From Artemia franciscana (lineage: Eukaryota; Arthropoda; Branchiopoda; Anostraca; Artemiidae), in assembly GCF_032884065.1 (NCBI RefSeq), contig NC_088880.1, positions 36,386,827-36,450,826 on the forward strand: DNA of 64,000 nucleotides, read 5' to 3'. The position numbers and the translations under genes were made by a program. The notes under the pieces were generated by a model. The model was not told the origin of the DNA. It saw only the letters and a program-made list of their open reading frames with translations, and ran no database searches. Shown here piece by piece: positions 23,555-34,688 of this stretch (its first letter is position 1; each line of letters starts with the position of its first letter).

Positions 23555-24880
23555 ATAAAAACAAAACAAGTTTTTTCAACTAAAAGTTAGGGGCAATTCT
23601 AAAACTTAAAACGGACAGAAATTATTCGGTATTTGAGGGGGTAGTCCCTTTCCTCAATATCTCACTCTTCACACTATAGTTTTTTATTACTTTAGAAAAA
23701 GTTTCTTATTCTCATTAAATGGCCTTCGTGTTTCAGGAGTCGTCTTAAAGAATTGTAACAAAAATCAATCTTTAGCGTAAAGTGCGAGGTGTTGAGGAAG
23801 CGACAACCCCTTTATTATGCGAAATAATTTCTGCTCGTTTAGGTTTTGATGTCGCTTACTTTTGGTTGAAACAAGAAACTTTTTTCTAGTTTAATTTCTG
23901 GTTACATAATACCGGGAAGTCTGACTCCCCTTTATGGAAAATTACCTCCCCCCACGGAAAATTTCTCCATAAAAACTCTGCAAATATAAACTCCCCGCCC
24001 CAGACAATTCTCACCGGACAATTTCATCTTAGTTGAAAATTCCCTCCGGAAAGTTTCTCGTGACCGATTCCACCTGAGAAATTCTCCTTAGCATGCTTCA
24101 ATCTGAAAAAGTTTTTAATTTCTGATCGTTTTTCAAATCATACTGGAAATACTCCCTTCCATGGAAAATTTTCCCAGAAATCCTTCCCCGCCCACGGAAC
24201 CACTGAAACGCAGCCCTGTTGAAAATTTCCTCCCAATAATCCCCAAGGAAATTCTCCTCATGTAAAGTTGAGTCGGCAAAGAGAAAGTAAGACAAAGAAA
24301 AGGAATTTCGTATAGAAATTCTAGCAAATTTCCCCGTGAAAGTTCACGACTGGTAACTTCCTTCCATACGGAAAATTGTGCCTAGATTCTATCCCCAGAG
24401 GCTATGGGGGTCATGTCATCCCCAAAGTCATAGTAATTGGACCTTTCAACTCGTCCAACAAAATGTTGGACATTGAACTAAATGGCTATCTGAAAATTTT
24501 GATCAAATGATTTTGGGGAAAAGGTATGTGAGATGGTGACTAATTGCCCTCCAACCTTTTTGGTCACTTAAAAAGGACACTAGAACTTTTGGTTTCCGTT
24601 CGAATAAGCCCTCTGCAGATATTTTAGGGCCATTGGTTTGATAACGAATGACTCTGGAAAAAATATCGACAAAAAAAAAATAACCACGCATCTGTGATCT
24701 TTCTTCATTTGTGATTTCACATTGGGAGCAAGGGAGCTTGATACCTTTACAGTAGAGTTCTCTGATTCGCTGAATCTGATGGTGCAATCTCATTAAGACT
24801 CCGTGACTTTTCGGGGGTGCATCTTCCCTTTGCAATAATCAAAAAAAATTCTCAAGCTCGATCATTTGATGGTAACACTA
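23555..24880 (+). repeat. Diverged foldback-family copy
   Basis: Begins with an ACAAGTTTTTTCAACTAAAAG arm, then a decayed hairpin (CTCACTCTTCACACTATAG against CTTTAGCGTAAAGTGCG). The outer region (CCACGGAAAATTTCTCC) is as in the 7.3-9.0 kb copy, followed by the internal region in reverse near 24420-24860. The frames at 24098-24327 and 24503-24835 fall within it. Confidence 0.6.
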
Positions 24881-25555
24881 ACCTTAATGAATTTTAATAG
24901 TCTTGCTTATATAATAATCTGTAATTATTTAAATTGTGTTAAATAGGATCATATTAAATATATATTTTATATTAAATTCATATTTTACTAAGTATGAATT
25001 ATTTAAGTCGGAAACGTATGACTTACAAATAAAGTCATTAACTTCAGATAGCCGCGTAGCAATAGGCTTAAATACAAGATTAGCTGATAGTAAACCCAGC
25101 AAAACGAGATCTGGAAGGTTGACGAACCGTTGCAACATGGCGGTAAAAAGTAGTGTATACATGCATTGCTGGGGAAAACGCTGACTCGTAGCCGAATTGC
25201 TACCGAGAGAAGATTCTCGAAACTTTTGAGCCCGAGATCAATCTAATCTAATCAGTCTGAATCTCAATGAGCCGAAAACTATCAACAGCGACGATGAAAT
25301 CTCCCGGTTTCTGAGGACATAGCTACAGGGTATCACATTCCGTGCCTAAACATAAATACAGTCAAAATAAATGAAGCATTATCAAGGCAATACAGAATAA
25401 TTTAAAAGCAAAACAAATGAGTAGATTGATTCGAGTCTGCCTATTTTAAACTTAAAATATTTTCTTTTCTGATGGAAGTAAAGAGCAAAGTTGAAACAAA
25501 AATGTGTGTTTCAATATTTATGCAACACATCTGCAAAACTGATTCATATAGACTT
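24881..25555. other. Unassigned AT-rich DNA
   Basis: No coding signal. The overlapping short frames around 24930-25180 on both strands have no recognisable family. Confidence 0.4.
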
Positions 25556-25574
25556 TTGTTTTTCCCCTATTATA

Positions 25575-27235
25575 TAAAAAAAGTTTTTTTTTAACTGAAA
25601 GTAAGGAGCGACATTAAAACTTAAAACGAACAGAAATTATTCCGTATATGAAAGGGGATGTCCCCGCCTCGACGCCCCGCTCTTTACGCTAAAGTTTTTT
25701 TATTGTTTTAAAAAGTAGAGTTGTGAGAAAGAATCAAGCCTTCAAAGAGTGGGGCCTTGAGGAGGGGACAGTCCTTTTCAGATACGGAACAGTTTCTCTA
25801 GGTCTTAAGTTTTAATACCGCTCCTTACCTTCAGTTACAAAACGTTGTTTTATAATTAATATCTGAATGTTTTTGGATTAATGCATGTTTTGATTTTGGC
25901 TCACCGTACATAAATAATTAGAACGAAATTTGCTAAATGTTTTTCTCAAAATTTTGATCGGACGATTTTGAGAAAAAAGTGGTGGGGTAGGGGGCCTAGT
26001 TGCCCTCCAATGTTTTTTGGTTACTTAAAAAGGCCACTAGAACTTTCATTTTTATTGACTAACGTTTTTATTAGCAATAAATATTCGTAACTTACGTTAC
26101 GAACTTCTATATCCGTATATTTTATTACGTATATGAGGGAGTTCACCCCTCGTCAATATCTCTCTCTTTTCGTTAAAGTTCAAATTTTGTTCCAATTCTT
26201 TAAGAATGACCCCTGAATCACAAAGACCGTTTAATTAAAATAAATAGCTCTTTTTAAATTAATAAAAATACTTTAGCATAAAGAGCAATGTATTGAGGAG
26301 GGGACGAACTCCCTCATAATTTCCCTCAAAAAACGTAATAATTTCCGTTCGTTTTAGGTTTTAGTTTTGCTCCTTACTTTCAGTTGAAAAAACTTCGCTT
26401 TTTATTTAATTTCTCATTGTTTTTTTTTAAATAATGCTGGAAAATCCAGCACCCACTTCATGGAAATTCTCTTCCTCCATGTAAAGATTCTCCCACGTAA
26501 CCCTCAACCCCCTCCACCACCAGAAAAAATCCTTCTGAAAACGTCTTTATACTTCCCATTAACCAATCCTACATGTAAACAATGGGCAAAGTTCATTACT
26601 TGCAGCCCTTCCCCCGGGGACAGTGGGGGATTAAGTCGTCCTCAAAGACATAGTTATTAGATTTTTCGAATATACTGAACAAAATGGACATCTCAAAATT
26701 TTGATCGGGTGACTTTGGGAAAAAACGAGCATGGGAAGGGGGCTAGTTGCCCTTCAATTTTTTTGGTCTCTTAAAAAGGGCAATAGAACTTTTAATTTCG
26801 GTTAAAATGAGCCCTATCATGATATTCTAGGACCACTGCGTCTATAATATCACTCCTGAAAAAACAACAACAAATAAACATACATTTGGGACCTTTCTTC
26901 TGGCAAAAAATACAAAATTCCATATTTTTGCAAATAGGAGCTTGAAACCTCTACAGTAGGGTTCTCTTATACGCTGAATCTGATGGTTCGATTTATCATC
27001 AAGGGACTTCTAGCGGGTGTTTTCCCCTTTTTTCGAAAATAAGGTAAATCTTCTCAGGCTCGTAACTTTTGATTAGTAAGACTAAACTTGATGAAACTTA
27101 TATATTTAAAATCAGCGTAAAAATCCAATTCTATTAATGTATCTACTAGTATCATAATTTCGTTTTTTAGAGTTCCGGTTACTATTGAGCCGGGTCGCTC
27201 CTTACTTACAGCCCGTTACCACGAAATGTTTGATA
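25575..27235 (-). mobile_element. Nearly full-length foldback-family element
   Basis: The left end is TTTTTTTTAACTGAAAGTAAG with a partly decayed hairpin (CTCTTTACGCTAAAGT at 25680). The interior follows the same order as the copy at 32.5-34.2 kb: TTTTGATTTTGGCTC, TTGCCCTCCAAT, GACCCCTGAATCACAAAG, CTTCATGGAAATTCTC. The right end is CTATTGAGCCGGGTCGCTCC and the slightly mutated palindrome CAGCCCGTTACCACGAAATG at about 27210-27229. About 1.66 kb and noncoding. Confidence 0.75.
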
Positions 27236-27653
27236 ATGATTATCCGATTCTCAAAAATTAGCACGGTACTTGTCGGTTATCCGAAACACACTCAAGAATT
27301 ACGCTTAGGTTACATCTCAGAAAACCGGTTTCATAGCTACTAAAACTAGTGACGGACGATACAATACATTGGACTTAAATAGAATGCATTGTATTTGTAT
27401 AATTTGGGCTATATATTTGCACATTTCGGATGGGGGTTAGTTTAGGTTACGTTGGGCTATGTTTCCGTAATTTTGTTTCTAAAGCATTATTTTATCATCA
27501 AGTTTTGTTATTTTTCATTAGGATTAGTCTAACTTCACTTTTTGGGTGTGTTTCCAATAACTGACAAGTACCACTAGCGCACACAACCGACAGGACAAAA
27601 CAGGATTAGGTGCAGAAAAGACTTAAGTAGCCTACGGAAAATACACTACTAAA

Positions 27654-27688
<35 letters not shown>

Positions 27689-28195
27689 AGCAATCTTAGT
27701 TTTCAGTAGAGCACTAGTTTTAAGGATTCTACAAGTATTAGGGAAATTAGCAAGAGTCAGATTATTTGACAGTTTTGCAATATGTGTTATTGAAACTGCG
27801 AAGCAATAATTTTTGTTTCTTTCAAATTTTGGCTTTGCTCTTTGGTTCCATCAGAGAAAAAATCCGTTTTTAAAATCAGTTTGAGTTCGTTTTTTGGTTT
27901 CAAAAATATTCACAATAAACCTTATTGCTACTGTAACTATTATTCCGGTTCGTCTTAAAAGTAAAAGTTTATTGCGAAAAGAATTTTATAGTGATTTCGA
28001 AAAGAAGCCTCAAACCCTTTGAAAATGGCGTCAGACCAAAATGAAAATCTACCGTTAGAATCAGCACGGAGGAAAACCTAGTTATGGGAAATTACAGCCC
28101 CCCCATCCTTGAACAACAAGGAAAATAACTTTTTTGCATGGGTAGTACTGATCTGTCTCGGTTTTTCTTTTTTCTAGCAAGGCTAGAGGGTGACC
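27236..28195. other. Unassigned DNA with poly-A tract
   Basis: A run of about 29 A lies at 27657-27685, possibly the tail of an old retroposon. Near 27790-28000 a very decayed foldback terminus (GCTCTTTGGTTCCATCAG) can be seen. No gene. Confidence 0.4.
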
Positions 28196-28199
28196 AGAA

Positions 28200-28440
28200 C
28201 ATCATAGAGAGATGTGTAATAGCTCATTTGAGCGGAAAGTCAAATTTCTAGTGTCCTTTTTAAGTGACCAAAAAGATTGGAGGGCAAATATCCCCCTCCC
28301 TGAAGACACCCTCCCCCCAAAGTCATCCAATCATAATTTTGAGATAGCTACGTTTTGTTCAACATAGTTCTAAGGTCAAATATCTTTGGTTTTGGTGATG
28401 ATATGATCCTCCATAGTCCCTGAGGAAAGGGCTGCACACT
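28200..28440 (+). repeat. Foldback-family internal fragment
   Basis: Reads TAGTGTCCTTTTTAAGTGACC, GGAGGGCAAATATCCCCC and TTTTGAGATAGCTACG, in the same order as the internal region at 4.7-4.9 kb. Truncated at both ends. Confidence 0.65.
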
Positions 28441-28522
28441 GTATCGGTATCGGACGTATTGATATCACGGGTATCGGTATTGGCGGATTGTTATTGGGCG
28501 TATTGGTATCGCAGGTATCTAG
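28441..28522. repeat. GTATCGGTATTGG-type minisatellite
   Basis: Imperfect 6- and 12-bp repeats of TATCGG, GTATTG and GGTATCG directly after the foldback fragment. Confidence 0.6.
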
Positions 28523-28946
28523 ACAGATTTTTAATAGCTCACATTAAAGATATTGCTCATATCTACGTCCTTCCTATAAATTCAGCCATCAGCAAGTTCG
28601 AACTGGCACTAAAAACGGCAATTTTGGTGCCAAGTCTCAGGTGAAAAAGCTGGGGCTAGTGGGCTACCAGAGTTTTTTAGAGTAACGTTTAATGGTCAAT
28701 TTGAAAGCTATTGCTCTAATTCTACTAGCCGTAAGTGTGATATAGCACTAATAACAACACTTTTGATGTCACTTCTTAAGTAGAAAAGCTTATAAGTATA
28801 AAACGATATAATCATTGTAATAACTATGGTCCAAAACCCTTAACTGGAGGTTTGCAAGAACACCTCTTGTATGTTCCTCCTCCAAGCCCCCTTAATAAGC
28901 TGCGCAATTAAGGTACAGACACTAATATATCAAGTTAGATTATTAG

Positions 28947-29016
28947 AGGTGTGGTTCTGTTAGTACAGCGTTCGACTTCGAATTAGATTGTCTTGCGTTC
29001 GATTTCTACTTGGGTA
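28947..29016 (+). other. tRNA-like sequence (possible SINE head or tRNA pseudogene)
   Basis: GGTGTGGTTCTGTTAGTACAG, followed by GACTTCGAATT and GCGTTCGATTTC, has the order of a tRNA D arm, an anticodon loop (reading TCG) and a T arm with a near B-box. Acceptor stems do not pair well, so it is not a functional tRNA. Confidence 0.3.
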
Positions 29017-30185
29017 TTTTCTTTCAATCATGATTTGCTTCCTTCTGTACGATCATTTTCAGATAATTTCACTATTTTTGTAAATGTGGTGCACTCACTT
29101 TTTAAAGCATGTCCCAGGAAAGTATTTGGTCAAGCATTTTGATTCAAAAGGGTTCATGGTTTGCAACGACATTCTCAGTAGATCACTAAATCCATACCCC
29201 AATAAATGGCGTAATTTTGTCAAAATCCTGTGAGGGGGGAGGGGGTCAAAGTTGGAACAAATTTTCCCAAATCAAGTGAAAATGACAGAGAAAACTGGAA
29301 AACTAGCCATATAGTAATAAAATAGGTAAAGATGTACTAAAAAAACTGACCTGTTTCAGTGGATGCTTGAATTATGCAGGCTTATCTTAGTTTTGACAAC
29401 ATTTTTGGAGACACAAAATTTCAGCTGGGGGGGGGATACTAAAATGAGGTCTGGGAGAGGATGTTGCCCCCTCTGCCCTATAGCAAATTACGCCCCTGTC
29501 CCCAACCGCTTGCCACTTAGCGGTTAGAGAAGTAGTGGCATATGGTTCTGGAACCACTCAAAGTTGTATATTAAAGAAGGATTACTTATTGTTATACTTA
29601 TTCAAATTATTTACTTGACAAATTCCACCGTAATATTCTCTCCATACGTAAGATTGTGCATCCAAAGAGGAAGAAGACAAATGAAATCAGTTCTGTAGCA
29701 GAATTCAGGCAATTCTTCCCAAGATTTTTAAATTGAAAAAAAAAACTTAGTTTATAATACCAGTTATCATACCTATACAAAAAATGATCATTTTTTGAAA
29801 TTTCCATTTATTTCTGAGTAATGAGTGACTTTTTATTTAGAGACAGGTCAAAGAAATCCTAAGCCTAAAGGCACATTTCTGTTGAGCTAGCGAAATTTTC
29901 TGCAAGTATGTCGATATACATACCTGTCCGCTCAGTAAACCTTTTGTGTACTCACCTGGAGCTACTTTCTTATGTGTGACCAAATCTAACTTTTTTAAGC
30001 AAAGAAATAAAGATCCATTTCTTTTTTTTCAATTTTTTTTATTACAAAAAGAAACGGCTATCTTTTGATTTTTTTCATTTTAAACTTATTTTTTCCTTCA
30101 ATTTTTGTACTGCTTCTTAGTTCAGCTCCTTGATAATGATTAGGTGTCTTATCTCCCCTAGATTAGAGGTGATTAGAAATTATAT
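29017..30185. other. Unassigned intergenic DNA
   Basis: No convincing gene, repeat family or RNA. The minus frame at 29607-29807 has no known features. Confidence 0.35.
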
Positions 30186-30194
30186 AAAAAAAAA

Positions 30195-30390
30195 GTTTTC
30201 AGCTGAAACTAAGGACCAACATTAAAGCTTAAACCGAGCAGAAATTATTCCGTATAAATGAAAAAAATTCATAGCAGTGTTGTTTGTAAATTAAATTTTA
30301 ATCAAGAACGAGCATAGATCAATTTAAAAAATAAAGATTTTCCGAGGGAAGTAAAGAGTGAACCTGAAACTTAAAACGAACAAAAACTAT
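30195..30390 (+). repeat. Foldback terminus fragments
   Basis: Two decayed copies of the terminal motif: TTCAGCTGAAACTAAGGACC with GAGCAGAAATTATTCCGTA at about 30200-30256, and GGAAGTAAAGAGTGAACC with AACTTAAAACGAACA at about 30337-30385. Confidence 0.5.
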
Positions 30391-30763
30391 TAACTCACAG
30401 CCTATCTAACATATATGAATAAAACTAGTGCAAATTAATCAACTGGTGATATTTCCGTATGTTTGTAGGATTACAGAAAACTAGTGCTTAACTGAAAACA
30501 CGAAAGCCAAGTATAAAAAAAACAAGAATATTGATTTAGGAGTCAAAAGTAAATACATAGCCTCACAACAACAAACTAATCTATGACAGTTTTCATAGTC
30601 CTACAGGGCTGTGATATCAGTAACTTTCAGTATACAATTAAAATTATCTTAAAAACTTAGGCATAAAAATAATAAGTTTAAAGCCATTACACAGCATATA
30701 ATATAATGGATTGATTTATCAGGTGACTTCTTAGTCTCACCAAGTATTACTCAGGTTCATGTT

Positions 30764-30960
30764 CACCTCGGAAAAATTTCTTTGTTCTTCACTTTCGTTT
30801 TCGACTCGTTGGAATTTTCGCTGCCGCTTATCTTTTGACCGAATATTTCTTTGTTCTTCACTTTCGTTTTTGAATTGTTGTAATTGTCGTTTCTGCAAAC
30901 ATTCTAACCGTAAATTTCTTTGCTCTTCATTTTCGTTTATAATTGCTTCTGATATTTTTT
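30764..30960 (-). pseudogene. STPR-like 23-residue repeats, Helitron N-terminus relic
   Basis: The minus strand is open to a TGA at 30766-30764 and encodes three units of about 23 residues: NENEEQRNLRLECLQKRQ, NESEEQRNIRSKDKRQRK and a partial NESEEQRN. The period and the (N/E)ES-EQR core match the 23-residue repeats in the Helitron ORF at 60535. They also resemble the STPR DNA-binding repeat first described in the silkworm FMBP-1 protein. Upstream (30960-31030) a frame-shifted continuation reads TGPANVDRPIQAARAKG-like. No start codon is in frame, so this is a fragment. The Helitron origin is inferred from the parallel with the 60.5-kb element. Confidence 0.5.
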
Positions 30961-31459
30961 AATGCCCTTTGCCCTAGCTGCTTGGATAGGTCTATCCACA
31001 TTTGCTGGTCCAGTTTGTTGATTTTAAGCAATTGCTAATTTACGTTTTTGTTGTCTAGGTATTATGAAACTTCTGACAACGTTTTTTGCGTAAGAATTAC
31101 ACTGTGTATTTCATACTTACTTATGTTTCTTGTGTAACTTTGCCTGCGTCACAGGGCGCTAAAAATGATACAAAAACTCTTGAGGCAAAAATGACGTATT
31201 TACGCTCTTGAAATGTGCTCATGTTACTAATGATTTTTTCCCAAAAATTAAGGCTCTTAACAAATTTTCTCAGACTCGTGACCTTCATATATTGTTTTTT
31301 TTAGGGCAGAAAATCCCAGGATGCCAAACAAAAAATAAATTGAGCCGTTTTCGAGAAAAAAACATAAACACTTATACAATTATTTTAATAATTTCTCTTT
31401 TCATGATATATATATAGTATATCTATATATATAAAAATAAGTTGTCTGTGTGTGTGTGT

Positions 31460-31575
31460 CGAGTGACGTCATGTTTGTGTGTCGACTGACGTCATGTTTG
31501 TCGACTGACGTCATTTTAAGGATTGAGCTGTATGCGTCATGAAGTTGTTTGTCGACTGACGTCATGTTTGTCAAC
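31460..31575 (+). repeat. CRE-like TGACGTCA repeats in the Helitron 5' end
   Basis: Four copies of the palindrome TGACGTCA, each within a GTCGACTGACGTCATGTTTG-type unit of about 19-23 bp. TGACGTCA is the consensus site of ATF/CREB-type bZIP proteins. Whether it acts as a promoter here is not known. Confidence 0.6.
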
Positions 31576-31587
31576 TGATGAAATTAC

Positions 31588-31975
31588 ATACCGGGACACC
31601 GGGACACAAATGACGACCGGGACACAGGGAATATAAATGACGACCGGGAACCTCAAAGAGAAATTACAGACTGGGACACCCGGACACAAATCACGACCGG
31701 GACACAGGGAATATAAATGACGACCGGGACACAGGGACACAACTACAACGGGGACGCCGGGGCACAGGCGGGATATATAAATGACGACCGGGACACAGGG
31801 ATTGTTCGAATAGAAATTACAGACCGGGACACCGGGACACAAATGACGACCGGGACACAGGGAATATAAATGACGACCGGGACACTCAAAGAGAAATTAC
31901 AAACTGGGACACCGGGACACAAATGACGACCGGGACACAGGGAATATAAATGACGACCGGGACACAGGGACACAT
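31588..31975. repeat. Helitron minisatellite, about 26-bp unit
   Basis: Tandem variants of GACGACCGGGACACAGGG followed by AATATAAAT, interspersed with GACACCGGGACACAAAT units. Long minus-strand frames here (31537-31842, 31743-32066) are low-complexity translations of the repeat and not proteins. Confidence 0.9.
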
Positions 31976-32130
31976 CATTAGAATAATGAGGTATAGATCT
32001 GAATACGGATTGTTTTTCCCATGGACAATTATATGTTGCATGTTCAAGAGTCAGTAAACCTGACAATCTATTTATATGCAGACAATGGGACAGCGAAGAA
32101 TGTTGTATATTCGCATGTTTTACGTAGTTA
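31976..32130 (+). pseudogene. Helitron helicase C-terminal remnant
   Basis: Encodes a decayed GIDLNTDCFSHGQLYVACS-like motif with R-V changed to R-V/S and a deletion in the D-N-G part, then VVYSHVLRS and a stop. It is homologous to the copies at 57646 and 61036. Confidence 0.75.
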
Positions 32131-32317
32131 AAAACATATATATATATATATATCTATCTCTATTCACAGGTGGGATACAGGGACACAACTACAATGGCGC
32201 GTAACTAATAAGGCGCGTAACGACTTACGCGCACGGGGGGGGGGGGGCTTGGGGGGGGCGCGAAGCGCTCCACCAAATAGGTGTTGGGGTGGCGCGAAGC
32301 GCCACCCCAACAGCTAG

Positions 32318-32460
32318 TATAGTATATATAGTATATTATAATAATATTAGTAAAATAGTATATTATAAATTAAATAGTATATTATAAATTAATAGTATAA
32401 ATTAATTTTAAATAGTATAAATTAAATAGTATAAACTTTAATAAGTTTAAATAGCGTAGC
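32318..32460. repeat. AT-rich AAATAGTATAAATTA-type short repeats
   Basis: Imperfect tandem copies of ATAGTATAAATTAA and ATAGTATATTATAA between the Helitron and the next foldback element. Confidence 0.7.
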
Positions 32461-32479
32461 AGGTTTGACCTGAGCTTGT

Positions 32480-34195
32480 TGGTAATTAAATAAAAAAAAA
32501 ACAAGTTTTTTCAACTGAAAGTAAGGAGCGACATTAAAACTTAAAACGAACAGAAATTACTTCGTATATGAAAGGGGCTGCTTCCTCATCAACGCCCCGC
32601 TTTTTACGCTAAAGTTTGACTCTTTCTCTCAACTCTTCTTTTTAAAACAGTAAAAACCTTTAGCGTAAAGAGCGGGGCGTTGATGAGGAAGCAGCCCCTT
32701 TCATATACGAAGTAATTTCTGTTCGTTTTAAGTTTTAATGTCGCTCCTTACTTTCAGTTGAAAAAACTTGTTTTTTTTAATTTAATTTCTGAACGTTTTT
32801 GAATCAATGCATGTTTTGATTTTGGCTCTCCGCAGAGAAATAATTAAAACGAAATTTGCATTTTTTTTTTTTTTTTGCTAAATGGCTTTCTCATAATTTT
32901 GATCGAATGATTTTGAGAAAAAAGAGCTGGGTAGGAAGCCTAGTTGCCCTCCAATTTTTTGGTTAATAAAAAAGGCAACTAGAACTTTTAATTTTTTACG
33001 AATCTTTTTATTAGTAAAAGATATACGTAACTTATAAACTAGCTTACGTAAAGAATTTTTTATTCTCATGTTTTTATTACACATATGAGAGGGTTCGCCC
33101 CCTTGTCAGTACCTCTCTCTTTACACTAAATCTTAAATTTTGGCCCAATTCATTAAGAATGACCCCTGAATCACAAAAGCCGTAGAATAAATAGTTGACA
33201 TTACTAAAAATACTTTAGCGTAAAGAGCGAGGTATTAGGAGGAAGTGAGCCCCTCATATGGGTAATAATTTCTGTTCGTTTTAAGTTTTAATGCTGCTCC
33301 TTACTTCCAGCTGAAAAAAACTTTTTCATATTTATTTTTTCATTGTTTTTTTTTTAAATAATACTAGTAAATCCTGCGCTCCCTTCATGGAAATTTTCTT
33401 CCCCCATGACAAATTCCTCGATGGAAAGCTCCCCCAGTATATCCCCCTTATTTCAACCCCTCCCCCCAACCAAAAAATCCTCCTGAAAACACCTGTACAC
33501 TTCCCAATAACCATTACTATATGTAAGCACTGGTCAAAGTTTGTAACTTGTAGCCCCTCCCACGGGGACTGTGGAGGAGTAAGTCGTCCCCAAAGACATA
33601 GTTATAAGGTTTTTTGACTACGCTGAATAAAATGGCTATCTCAGAATTTTGATCCGTTGACTTTGGGAAAATAATTAGCGTGGGAGGGGGCCTAGGTGCC
33701 CTCCAATTTTTTTGGTCACTTAAAAAGGGCACTAGAACTTTTCATTTCCGTTAGAATGAGCCCTCTCTCAACCTTCTAGGACAACTGGGTCGATACGAAC
33801 ATCCCTGGAAAAAAATAAATAAATAAATAAACACGCATCCGTGATCTGCCTTCTGGCAAAAAATACAAAATTCCACATTTTTGTAGATAGGAGCTTGAAA
33901 CTTCTACAGTAGGGTTCTCTGATACGCTGAATCTGTTGGTGTAATTAAGATTCGTTAAGATTCTATGACTTTTAGGGGGTGTTTCCCTCTATTTTCTAAA
34001 ATGACACAAATTTTCTCAGGCTCGTAACTTTTGGTGCGTAAGACTAAACTTGATGAAACTTATATATTTAAAACCAGCATTAAAATGTGATTCTTTTGAT
34101 GTAGCTATTGGTATCTAAATTCCATTTTTTTGAGTTTTGGTTTCTATTGAGCCGGGTCGCTCCTTACTACAGTTCGTTACCACGAACTGTTTGAT
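32480..34195 (-). mobile_element. Full-length foldback-family element, best reference copy
   Basis: About 1.7 kb. A 271-bp hairpin (32501-32771) forms the left end, with arms ACAAGTTTTTTCAACTGAAAG and CTTTCAGTTGAAAAAACTTG. It is followed by a second, looser inverted unit around 33050-33300 (CTCTTTACACTAAATC against CTTTAGCGTAAAGAGCG), then the long internal region. The right end is GAGCCGGGTCGCTCCTTAC plus the palindrome CAGTTCGTTACCACGAACTG at about 34171-34190. Both outer ends share GTAAGGAGCGAC, facing inward. No protein is encoded: frames at 33387-33617 and 33517-33732 recur on both strands of every copy. The 58.2-59.7 kb copy is its inverted near-twin. Confidence 0.8.
32501..32771. repeat. 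271-bp hairpin unit of the foldback element
   Basis: Arms of about 120 bp are almost perfectly complementary, including GAAAGGGGCTGCTTCCTCAT against ATGAGGAAGCAGCCCCTTTC. The short spacer is near 32625-32650. Such a unit would extrude as a cruciform or fold as RNA. Confidence 0.85.
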
Positions 34196-34685
34196 ACAGG
34201 ACGCAGAAATCGAACCTTCCTATAGCAACACACTGCAGGACCGACATAGTCAAAAAGTAGTGTTAATCCAATTCCATTACATTGCTTGTCTTCTAACCGA
34301 GGCTGTTGTGCTAGTGAGGCAGACGTTGATTTACATCATTCTTCACTTCTTGCATATTCATGTAACGTTTGGCATATAAAACATATGAGAATCAGACATA
34401 GCCATCGTCATACAAAACTATACATTAATTCGAAATATCACAGATTCAAACTAAACAGTCAAACAGAGTCAAGCGAATACAAAGAGTAATGAACTAAAGC
34501 AAATAAATATATACAATTATTGACGAGTGGGGGCAGAATTGAAAATCTTGACGAACGAGAGAACAAAACTACATGCGTACCGTATATGCCGTGTTGGTAC
34601 CGGCTAAATCCTTAGTACTGGTTGAGCTAGATGTCGTGGGAGCTTTTGGCGCGAAGGGAGATTTTCTGGGGGGAGGGTTTTACGA
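34196..34685. other. Unassigned spacer
   Basis: Short plus-strand frames (34137-34379, 34286-34489, 34573-34788) show no family resemblance, and the first begins inside the foldback element. Nothing else is seen. Confidence 0.35.
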
Positions 34686-34688
34686 AGC

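Larger units (their letters stand above)
31422..32317 (+). mobile_element. Complete nonautonomous Helitron, 896 bp
   Basis: It starts TCTATATATATAAAAATAAG at 31422 after an A. It ends ACAGCTAG at 32317 before a T, the A/T target and TC/CTAG termini of Helitrons. A perfect 23-nt hairpin (GGGGTGGCGC with GCGCCACCCC, loop GAA) at 32286-32308 lies six bases before CTAG. The 5' region has TGACGTCA-containing repeats (31465-31570). The middle is the GACGACCGGGACACAGGG minisatellite (31588-31975), followed by a helicase remnant (31976-32130). No functional enzyme is encoded, so it would move only with another Helitron's replicase. Confidence 0.9.

Noticed and set aside
28947-29016. Functional tRNA-Arg(TCG)
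   Set aside because: The acceptor and T stems do not pair properly and the B box deviates, so only a tRNA-like relic is reported.
31537-32066. Overlapping proline/valine/cysteine-rich frames on the minus strand
   Set aside because: They read through the Helitron minisatellite. The same patterns appear wherever that repeat occurs (17135-17356, 17424-17690, 59946-60228).
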